DNA of 64,000 nt from a virus, in the IMG/VR virus record IMGVR_UViG_3300005289_000016, positions 1 to 64,000 of that record; one strand, given 5' to 3'. Under the pieces are notes generated by a model. That model was not told the origin of the DNA and made no database searches. It saw only the letters and a list, made by a program, of their open reading frames with translations. A program made the position numbers and the translations under genes. This document shows, piece by piece, positions 51,367 to 58,565 of the stretch. How positions within the stretch are numbered: position 1 is the first letter of the stretch; every line of letters starts with the position of its first letter.

Positions 51367-51838
51367 CTGGCCTCCAAAGCCACGCAGAAGATCGACACCT
51401 TTTAAGCTGGATTACTCAGGAGGGGCAGAGAATCATCTGATCCTCCCGTATGACGGTGAGTTCTTCGCGGTGTACGGAGATTTCCTCGCCGAGGTCGACA
51501 AGGTTGCGAATCGATTCAATCTAAGCGAGGAAGAGCGCAATGGCCTGTTTTCCCTGACCAACCTCGCCACCCATATCAACATCATGGTCTTGGAAGAAAG
51601 TGGCGTCATGGAGGACACAGAGGCCTTCATGGACGACTGTGCAGCAACTCTCGATGAGAATGCAGCGGCAGCGTTCATTGAAGCTGTGTCCAATTTCCAT
51701 AACGCCGGCATCCGTCCTTATGGCTTTGAGATACTCCGTCAGTTAGAAGCGGAGGTCGAGGGGTTCATGGTAATGGAAGTGGTACCGCTGCGTGAAGAAG
51801 ACAGCATGGTCATCACTGTCGTGAATCTCAGTGAATAA
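51335..51838 (+). CDS. Small-gene array member 10, unknown function, up to 167 aa
   Basis: The coding pattern is clear from about 51400 (acidic, helical; MEDTEAFMDDCAATLDENAA). The first in-frame ATG is at 51335, whose translation runs over the end of the preceding gene and looks unlike the rest. An AGGAGG at 51418 has no ATG/GTG/TTG at the normal distance in frame, so the true start is uncertain. VMEVVPLREEDSMVITVVNL near the C-terminus is the array motif. Confidence 0.5.
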   Translation: MGSRISRSTTNWPPKPRRRSTPFKLDYSGGAENHLILPYDGEFFAVYGDFLAEVDKVANRFNLSEEERNGLFSLTNLATHINIMVLEESGVMEDTEAFMDDCAATLDENAAAAFIEAVSNFHNAGIRPYGFEILRQLEAEVEGFMVMEVVPLREEDSMVITVVNLSE

Positions 51839-51842
51839 AAAC

Positions 51843-51872
51843 GGAGGAGGGCTCTATTATGAGCCACTCCTC
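51843..51872 (+). terminator. Terminator ending the small-gene array
   Basis: GGAGGAGGGCTC pairs imperfectly with GAGCCACTCCTC around TATTAT, followed by TTTCTTTTTC. It begins 5 nt after the stop at 51838 and 36 nt before the DNA polymerase gene. Confidence 0.65.
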
Positions 51873-51907
51873 TTTCTTTTTCTTTTGCCGTATCAAGGGC
51901 CCAACTG

Positions 51908-54199
51908 ATGGAAAATCCGTTTGTACTTCCGAAGGAAGCCTATACCCGTGACCTCGACTTGCTGAAGGGGTACTTTGAACAAAATACCCACTATCTGCAT
52001 CGGATGACCGGGCAGCCGGAAGACAAGTGCTTGGCGTTCCTGAAGCGTACACTCTCCCGAGGTGGGAAGTACCCGCTTCGTGATCCAAACATGCTGGTCT
52101 TGAAACAAGAATCACCGGGCAACCGGGTCAAAACTGAAATGACCCTGCTCAGCTACGTCAAAACCGTGACCGACAGCAACCGAATCATCAGTCCATCGAT
52201 GGTTTGCTACGAGAACCCGAAGGTGTTGAAGTCCCCTTCGGCCAAGTTCGTTGAATCGGGCATCGCAGGCCGTAAGAAAGCCAAGAACGAGATGTTCCTT
52301 GCTCAGGTAGCAGGGGACGAGACCCTTGAGAAGATCAAAGACGCCGAGCAGAACGCCAAGAAGATCGCGATTAACTCGCTGTCAGGTATGCACGGCTTCA
52401 CCGGCAACATCCTGTACGTGAAATCGGGTCACTCCAGCCTGACTTCCATGTGCCGTTCGGCTACCGGCTACGGTAACGCCAGTAACGAGAAGCTCTTGGC
52501 AGGGTCAAGACACTATTGGTCACCCAAGATAACGATTGCGAACATCCTCGCGCTGGTCAAGAGCCAACCGCACGAGGAATTCCGTCAGGTGATGGACGAT
52601 TGTGGCTTCGTGTACCCGTCGACTGAGCAAACCGCTGCCTGTATCAAACGTTCGACCGACCTGTACTGGCGCAATGAGGCTAACTTCCAGAAGATCGTTG
52701 ATCTGATCGAGAAGCTGACTCCGCTAGAGCGTGCAATCGTGATGTACACGGGTGACCTGTACCACATTGCCAAGCTCAACGATGGTTTTGTCCGTGGGTT
52801 CATGGACCGGATCATCAAGCATGAGCCTCGTAACGACCAGACTCAAATCGACGACCCGTTTGATGTGCTGCGCAGCAAGAAGTTCGACGACGACACCAAG
52901 ATGCTGGCTACTTACCTGAACGCCGACGTGACTCGAGGTGAAGACTTCGATTCCATGAAGGAAAAGGGCATGGTTGCGGAGCTGGCATTGGTCGCCAAGT
53001 CTTCGGCCAACATCCAGAACACCTTGCAGGATTACTTCCAGTTCATCCGGGTGTTCCTGACTCCGGTATTGCTAGCACCGACCGTAGCGAACATCAAGGG
53101 CATCCTCCGCCGCGTGGTACTGGCGTCTGACACAGACTCCACGATCTTCACCACGCAAGAATGGGTGACTTGGTACACCGGTAGCGACGTGCGTAGCCGT
53201 GAAGGTGACGGTATCTGGTACACCACGACGTACGTGGCTTGCCAGTGTATCGTGCACGTACTGGCGAAGCTCTCGGCGAACATGGGCGTGATTCAGGAAG
53301 ACCTGCACCGCCTCACCATGAAGAACGAGTACGCCTTCCCGGTCTTTACCTTGACCAGTCGGGCAAAGCACTACTACGCGTTCATGAGTGCTCGTGAAGG
53401 TCGCGTGTACCGTGACTACGAGATGGAGATCAAAGGCGTAGCCCTGCGTTCCTCCACTGTACCGGTGGCAATCATCAAGCAGGCCAAGGCGTTCATGAAG
53501 GAAGTCATGACCCGTGCGGATGAGAACCGTCAGTTCACGCTGGAAGAGCTGTACCTGCTGGTCTGGCGTTTGGAGCAAGACATCTACACCTCGATCAAGT
53601 CCGGGGAACACCGTTACCTGAAGTCAGCACAGATTCAGGAATCGTACCCGAACATGAACAAGGAAGACCCGTTCCGTGAGAAGACGAACTACCGTCACTA
53701 TCACTTCTGGGAAACCGTCTTTGCGCCGAAGTATGGCCACGTAGAGTCTCCACCGTTCTCTGTGATTAAGGTTCCTCTGGCGATCAATAACAAGACCGAC
53801 ATGCAGAGCTGGTTCACTCACGTAGACAACACTGACCCGGACATGGGCGTACGCCTGCGTGACTACTGTGCACGGGCTGGTAAGGACAAGATGGGCACGC
53901 TGATGCTGCCCCTGTCGATCCTGTCGGGCATCGGGATGCCAGATGAGGTCATGGCCATGATCGACGTCCGTCGTCTCACCTACGAGATCCTGGAGTCGTT
54001 CTACATGATCCTCGAGACGCTGGGGATCTTCCAAGTGGACAGCAACTACGTCCGCTTGATCAGCGACATCTATACCCCATCGGGCGAAGTCAACCTACAG
54101 CCCGATCCAACTGACGCTAACAGCATCATCCTCAAAATCGACGAGGGTGAGGAAGAGGAGTACGAGGAAGATGACGGAGAAGACTGGCTTGCCGACTGA
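51908..54199 (+). CDS. Family B DNA polymerase, palm-thumb part lacking an obvious motif A
   Basis: 763 residues. AAGGG lies upstream of the ATG. Motif B is present at about 145-160 (DAEQNAKKIAINSLSGMHGF), with the K and NSxxG pattern that binds incoming nucleotide, followed by SLTSMCRSATGYG. Motif C is ASDTDSTIF at 406-414, with D408 and D410 as catalytic aspartates. The DxxSLYPS motif A expected before motif B is not visible in the first 145 residues, and no exonuclease domain is present. The N-terminal exonuclease and motif A may be encoded by another gene. The C-terminus is acidic (EEEEYEEDDGEDWLAD). It replicates phage DNA, probably inside the phage nucleus. Confidence 0.8.
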   Translation: MENPFVLPKEAYTRDLDLLKGYFEQNTHYLHRMTGQPEDKCLAFLKRTLSRGGKYPLRDPNMLVLKQESPGNRVKTEMTLLSYVKTVTDSNRIISPSMVCYENPKVLKSPSAKFVESGIAGRKKAKNEMFLAQVAGDETLEKIKDAEQNAKKIAINSLSGMHGFTGNILYVKSGHSSLTSMCRSATGYGNASNEKLLAGSRHYWSPKITIANILALVKSQPHEEFRQVMDDCGFVYPSTEQTAACIKRSTDLYWRNEANFQKIVDLIEKLTPLERAIVMYTGDLYHIAKLNDGFVRGFMDRIIKHEPRNDQTQIDDPFDVLRSKKFDDDTKMLATYLNADVTRGEDFDSMKEKGMVAELALVAKSSANIQNTLQDYFQFIRVFLTPVLLAPTVANIKGILRRVVLASDTDSTIFTTQEWVTWYTGSDVRSREGDGIWYTTTYVACQCIVHVLAKLSANMGVIQEDLHRLTMKNEYAFPVFTLTSRAKHYYAFMSAREGRVYRDYEMEIKGVALRSSTVPVAIIKQAKAFMKEVMTRADENRQFTLEELYLLVWRLEQDIYTSIKSGEHRYLKSAQIQESYPNMNKEDPFREKTNYRHYHFWETVFAPKYGHVESPPFSVIKVPLAINNKTDMQSWFTHVDNTDPDMGVRLRDYCARAGKDKMGTLMLPLSILSGIGMPDEVMAMIDVRRLTYEILESFYMILETLGIFQVDSNYVRLISDIYTPSGEVNLQPDPTDANSIILKIDEGEEEEYEEDDGEDWLAD

Positions 54200-54524
54200 G
54201 TGCAAGGTTTTCCAGTTTCCGGATAGAACGCCCCAAGCATTAACCACTTGGGGTGATCTCTCTAGCAACACCATCGCGCACAACGTCACTGCATCGCTCA
54301 TTGCTGAACCATTCAAGCCTCGATGCGTGGCTGAGGTATTCGCTGAGTTGATGGATGAGGCGGTTACACAGTCCACTATCAGCGGCGTGTCGGTGTACGT
54401 GCTGGCAGAGACGGGTATCCGTCGTCACCGTGGACTCACTGTCCCTGTGGCAAAGTTGCTGACCGAAACCCTAAGAGCATTGAGGAAGGCCGATGAAGCC
54501 CAACGAGAGCGTCTCAACCCTTAG
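54171..54524 (+). CDS. Protein of unknown function, 117 aa
   Basis: Starts MTEKTGLPTECKVFQFPDRT within the end of the polymerase gene (29-nt overlap), so probably coupled to it. A small N-terminal beta segment is followed by helices ending KADEAQRERLNP. Its coupling suggests a role with DNA replication, but no motif is recognised. Confidence 0.58.
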   Translation: MTEKTGLPTECKVFQFPDRTPQALTTWGDLSSNTIAHNVTASLIAEPFKPRCVAEVFAELMDEAVTQSTISGVSVYVLAETGIRRHRGLTVPVAKLLTETLRALRKADEAQRERLNP

Positions 54525-55074
54525 AATCACGCCGTGGTCCAAGGTGCATGCTTTCCAGATTCAGCGGGTCGACCGCACGGACTGGATGTTTCATGATGAC
54601 CCATCCTACACCGCTTACGGGTTCAATCCCAAAGAGGTCATGCAGATCGATCCTGATTTCATGCAGCTCTTTAAGCCTGAGGCTGGGCATTGGTTGATCG
54701 TCTGGCCTCATGGGCTGGTGACCTTCCGTGACGACATTACCTTCAAGCAGGACTTCACTCACCGCAGTGGTACGGTGTATGAGACTCCGCTGATGGCGTT
54801 GTTCCAGAAAGGCATGATGGACCCGGAAGCACAAGCCCAGCGTAAGGTGGACGATGTCGCTCGACGGGAACGTCTGCGGGTGCAGGCAGCAGAGTGGGCC
54901 AAAGAGCGTGAGTCACGGCCTACGACGACTATCACACCTGATGGGGTGATGATCCGTCGTGTGATTCCAGGGCTTGTGCCGATGCCTGAGGGCTTCGCAG
55001 TCCAGCCACGGAGTCCACACATCGCTTCACTGCCCATCATGAGCAGTATCTCGATTGATCGTTTGTTTGAGTGA
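54493..55074 (+). CDS. Protein of unknown function, 193 aa
   Basis: Starts MKPNESVSTLRITPWSKVHA and overlaps the preceding gene by 32 nt. GAGGAAGG lies upstream. It has a beta-rich N-terminal half (HWLIVWPHGLVTFRDDITFK), a charged helix (RKVDDVARRERLRVQAAEWA) and a C-terminal beta part. Followed by a perfect palindrome. Not recognised. Confidence 0.6.
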   Translation: MKPNESVSTLRITPWSKVHAFQIQRVDRTDWMFHDDPSYTAYGFNPKEVMQIDPDFMQLFKPEAGHWLIVWPHGLVTFRDDITFKQDFTHRSGTVYETPLMALFQKGMMDPEAQAQRKVDDVARRERLRVQAAEWAKERESRPTTTITPDGVMIRRVIPGLVPMPEGFAVQPRSPHIASLPIMSSISIDRLFE

Positions 55075-55079
55075 CACGG

Positions 55080-55109
55080 CATAGAGAGGAGCCTAGGCTC
55101 CTCTCTATG
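55080..55109. terminator. Perfect 30-nt palindrome between convergent genes
   Basis: CATAGAGAGGAGCCT is followed immediately by its exact complement, giving a 15-bp arm with minimal loop. It lies between convergent genes (stops at 55074 and 55111). Its core is the same as the hairpin at 19402. No T-run. Confidence 0.75.
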
Positions 55110-55110
55110 T

Positions 55111-56346
55111 TTACAGGGGCTGCTGTGCTGCTTGAGGCGAGGTGTTCAGCAGAGGCAGGACGTTCTTGGCAATGAACGCGTTGATCCCGATCGAAACGTC
55201 CGAGGGCAACTGGTTCACCAAGTACTTACCGCTCTCTGCTTCCGTCAAGCTACGACGGATACGGTTACGGTCAGCGTCGTTCTTCATGTTCTTGGCCAGT
55301 TGGTCGAACTTGAGGAGCATCGCAATCACCGGGAGCCGCGCCATGGTCAAGGCCCAGATGGCTTGGTTGGTGTAGGCAATGTCCGGCATCCGCACTGTCT
55401 GGATCAAGGTATCGCTACCAAACACCGGGATGTTCGACAGGATGTCCTTGTAGTACAGTGTCTGGTTAATGAACCGGGTAGCCAGCTCATTGAGACCCTT
55501 CTCCAGTTTCGGGTAAAGGTCAGCCGTGTAGAACGGCATGGCGCTGTCCACCTTGACGTACCCATCTCCCCCGATGAGGTGGTGCAAGGTGTTCCCAACC
55601 GCCACGTCCAGATGACTGGGCAGGATGTTAGGAATGATGATCTGCGTGAGGAAGTGCGCCACAGGGAAGACAAAGCCCTCAGGGGCCATGCTCGCTGTAG
55701 CCATCCGCCACAGGTGATACTGACAGGCCAGCAGTGGGATGTTGACTTCAAGGACCGCGGTAGCGCCCACGGGCAATCCCTTGATGTCATTCGTCCCGTC
55801 CAGTTCAATAATCCCACAACCCATAATAGGATGTGAGAGTACCCTCACCGGGCTCATATTCCGCCAGTTGAACCAGATCTGGCCTGGAGTGACTTCATCG
55901 TCAGCAATAGCGATGATGACTTCATTCACGCCCTTGCCGTAGAAATGGCTGTGGTTCCTGACCCGCCCGTGGTGGCCGGCGGTGCAGAAGCCCATCTGAC
56001 CAGCGAGTCTGTCGACAATGCTGGAGACACGGAGATAGTAGTCGGGTAGGTCGCCATCGAAAGGGATGTCGACCATGCCCAGGATCTTCTGTAGCACGTG
56101 GTCGCTCTTCAGGTACCCGGGGTTTGATGCCCGTAACTGTTTATAGCGGCCCACCTGTGTGCTCATCAGTTCGCGCTTAACGTAGTCGAGACCGAAGGTG
56201 GCAATGTTAGTCTGCCGGAGCCTCGACTCAGTGTTGAACAGTTGGTACATGGCGATGGTCCATTGGCGGGTAAGTCTCAAAGGATAGCCGGATCTTCTTA
56301 CTAAGGTGGTGCGAGTGGAATCGTAAAAAATAACCTGAGACTGCAT
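55111..56346 (-). CDS. Putative virion protein, 411 aa
   Basis: Starts MQSQVIFYDSTRTTLVRRSG at ATG 56346. The ribosome site is poor, so the ATG at 56250 (MYQLFNTESRLRQ) cannot be excluded. It is mixed alpha/beta with GVNEVIIAIADDEVTPGQIW, HPIMGCGIIELDG and a helical C-terminal half ending LNTSPQAAQQPL. Composition and strand (minus, opposite to the flanking early genes) suggest a late gene. The function is unknown. Confidence 0.6.
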   Translation of the reverse strand: MQSQVIFYDSTRTTLVRRSGYPLRLTRQWTIAMYQLFNTESRLRQTNIATFGLDYVKRELMSTQVGRYKQLRASNPGYLKSDHVLQKILGMVDIPFDGDLPDYYLRVSSIVDRLAGQMGFCTAGHHGRVRNHSHFYGKGVNEVIIAIADDEVTPGQIWFNWRNMSPVRVLSHPIMGCGIIELDGTNDIKGLPVGATAVLEVNIPLLACQYHLWRMATASMAPEGFVFPVAHFLTQIIIPNILPSHLDVAVGNTLHHLIGGDGYVKVDSAMPFYTADLYPKLEKGLNELATRFINQTLYYKDILSNIPVFGSDTLIQTVRMPDIAYTNQAIWALTMARLPVIAMLLKFDQLAKNMKNDADRNRIRRSLTEAESGKYLVNQLPSDVSIGINAFIAKNVLPLLNTSPQAAQQPL

Positions 56347-56478
56347 ATGCTATAGGAGATCTGCTCCGGCTGAGTTTATCGCTCAGCACAAGAGGAGGGT
56401 ATTTCCTTTTCCTGGAAAGATCGCACGTATTTTTAAACCCCCTGGTCGAATCATAATGAGGCTCTCTGCACGAATTCC

Positions 56479-56506
56479 ATTCGAACTTCGTACGGTGCTA
56501 CATTAT
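56479..56506 (+). promoter_or_regulatory. Candidate early phage promoter upstream of nucleus shell gene
   Basis: ATTCGAAC at 56479 and ACATTAT starting at 56500, with the shared 21-nt spacing, 77 nt before the ATG at 56577. The leader between them contains GAAGC-AAA-GCTTC and ACTAGGCCTAGT palindromes. The remainder of the 230-nt gap (56347-56576) holds nothing else I can name. Confidence 0.62.
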
Positions 56507-56576
56507 AAAGTTGAATACAGAAGCAAAGCTTCGAGTTCACTAGGCCTAGTAACGTTATTATCCAAGGAGTCACACC

Positions 56577-58487
56577 ATGGCTGTACAAGACGACATCGAC
56601 AACACCTCCTCGAGCAACGAGCGTCCAACTCGCGAAGCTCCACGTCAAGAGCGCACCGAGCGCACTGCCCGTGAAGCCCAGCCGACTACCGCTGGCCTGC
56701 TGGACATCAACCGCCTGCTCGGCGCCCCGATGTCCCGTCGCATCAGCGGCGAAGTGCTGGTCAACGCTGTTAAGTCGGTTAAGCACTGGTTCGATCCAGA
56801 GCGTCAGGTTGCAGGCGCCGGCCTGATCGACCTGTCCAAGATCCAAGTCCTGGGTCTGGAAGCTTCCGAGCACAACGTCAGCATCTCCTCGGTGATCCTG
56901 GCTTACCCAGTAGAAGACAACGGCACCGTCAAGGTTCTGGTGTCGGCTCTGGCCCTGTCCTCGAGCATGACCGACGACGCCACCGTGCGTAACGTCGAAA
57001 TCAACCACCGCACCTACCCGCTGCCGATCATCGCTTCCGACTACATCACCGAGAGCTACCTGGCTCTGGTTGACGAAATCGCGAAGAAGGCGTTCGAAGG
57101 TCAGCGCCGTAACGTGGAAATCGTGCGTGCCGGCTGGCGCGTAGTGAGCCACAAGGTCGACTTCAGCGAACCAGAAAACACCGAAGTGCGTCAGGTCGTG
57201 TTCTACGCCCAGGCCGCTCTGGCGTCGATCTACGCGAACCTGTTCCAGCCTGACCTGTACTTCTCGCTGGACTGGCTGAGCAAGCAGTCGACTCTGGAAA
57301 TCAACGTTGACCTGTCTGGCCGTGAAGCCCAGACCGCTGACGGTCTGCCACGTCGTTCCGACCTGGCCGTTACCGTTGCCGGCATCGTGCGCAAAGGCGA
57401 CCAGAACATCCCTGTTGGCCTGGCCAACCTGGGCGGTTACGTCAGCATCATGTACACCCCGCCGGTAGAACAGGATCGTTGGTCCCGTACCCAGCGCCGT
57501 GATCAGCCGTACTTCACTCCGATGTACGTGATCAACCGCATGGACACCAATGCCAACGGTATCACCCCTGAACTGCTGCTGCTGGCTCTGGCCGGTGCGT
57601 CGGTGATCTCCAAAGACCAGGCGTGGGCTCAGACCTACCTGCCAGGCGACATCGCTCGCGGTGATGTTGACTACCGTGACGCTGGCCTGCTGAACATCCT
57701 GGGCCCGGATCAGGACAAGACTCCGGTCGAGTTCGACAACCGTGCATCGCTGGACACCCACAAGTGGGCGCAGTACTTCTTCAGCCTGGTTGACGACCAA
57801 CTGGCCTGGGCAATCGAGCTGGAAGAAGGCGGCGACAACAGCTGGATCACCTCCCTGCTGTCCGACGCTGCAACTGACGACAGCGCCAACAAGGACGCCA
57901 TCGGCCGTCTGTACGACTACGCCGACCGTCTGACCAACGGCAACTTCACCCGTCGTGCCCGTGAACTGGGCGTCGAAGTCCCGCTGCAAATGTCCGGTGC
58001 TCGTTACCTGACTGGCACCTGGATCGACGAGAAGGGCAACGAGCGCGATCTGCGTGACTGGGACCTGCTGCGCTGGATGGCCACCAACCCGAATGACGAG
58101 GGCGAATCCGCTCTGCGTTACCAGGACGTGATCGACCGCACTGACCTGGACGTTGAAATCCGCGTCAGCGAGCAGTACGACCAACTGACCGGCGCCCTCG
58201 GCGCGAGCAACGTGAAGTTCGCTCGTTACGTGGACCTGGCCTTCATCAACCCGCAGTTCATCGAAGCGCTGGCAATGGCCGTTGCTGATTGCAAAATCAA
58301 CATCGACCAGCGTTCCGCTCACTACACCTTCGGCAACCGTCGCCTGCGTGGTAACACTCGCATCCGTGACTTCGTCGGCGGTGACCTCACTCACGGCATG
58401 CTGTCTGGCCGTCGTGTGACCGGTGACGGCGCTCGTTCGCTGCGTGGCAACGTCGGTAACGGCTACGGCTTCGGCAATAGCTTCTAA
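56577..58487 (+). CDS. chmA: Probable phage nucleus shell protein, chimallin (phiKZ gp54-like)
   Basis: 636 residues with AAGGAG 7 nt before the ATG. The first 40 residues are Ser/Arg/Glu-rich and probably disordered. A globular region follows, and the last 45 residues are Gly/Arg-rich (RRLRGNTRIRD, GARSLRGNVGNGYGFGN). Disordered N- and C-terminal segments around a lattice-forming core, and length near 600-630, are what is known of chimallin. The gene directly precedes the N-terminal beta' part of the non-virion RNA polymerase, as phiKZ gp54 precedes gp55. Its strong ribosome site and early-type promoter fit the abundant early shell protein. The identity rests on context, size and layout, not on a recalled alignment. 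Confidence 0.7.
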   Translation: MAVQDDIDNTSSSNERPTREAPRQERTERTAREAQPTTAGLLDINRLLGAPMSRRISGEVLVNAVKSVKHWFDPERQVAGAGLIDLSKIQVLGLEASEHNVSISSVILAYPVEDNGTVKVLVSALALSSSMTDDATVRNVEINHRTYPLPIIASDYITESYLALVDEIAKKAFEGQRRNVEIVRAGWRVVSHKVDFSEPENTEVRQVVFYAQAALASIYANLFQPDLYFSLDWLSKQSTLEINVDLSGREAQTADGLPRRSDLAVTVAGIVRKGDQNIPVGLANLGGYVSIMYTPPVEQDRWSRTQRRDQPYFTPMYVINRMDTNANGITPELLLLALAGASVISKDQAWAQTYLPGDIARGDVDYRDAGLLNILGPDQDKTPVEFDNRASLDTHKWAQYFFSLVDDQLAWAIELEEGGDNSWITSLLSDAATDDSANKDAIGRLYDYADRLTNGNFTRRARELGVEVPLQMSGARYLTGTWIDEKGNERDLRDWDLLRWMATNPNDEGESALRYQDVIDRTDLDVEIRVSEQYDQLTGALGASNVKFARYVDLAFINPQFIEALAMAVADCKINIDQRSAHYTFGNRRLRGNTRIRDFVGGDLTHGMLSGRRVTGDGARSLRGNVGNGYGFGNSF

Positions 58488-58502
58488 CTGACGTCATAGC
58501 TT

Positions 58503-58522
58503 GGGGGAGCCTGTGCTCCCCC
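58503..58522 (+). terminator. Terminator after nucleus shell gene
   Basis: GGGGGAGC and GCTCCCCC pair over 8 bp around CTGT, followed by TTGTTATGCCTTTTTATTTT. It starts 15 nt after the stop at 58487. Confidence 0.75.
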
Positions 58523-58565
58523 TTGTTATGCCTTTTTATTTTCACCGAGCATCTAGGGGAGGTCA

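Noticed and set aside
56451-58394. A 647-codon antisense frame opposite the probable shell gene
   Set aside because: No ribosome site and fully overlapped by the strongly supported plus-strand gene with AAGGAG and an upstream promoter-like motif.
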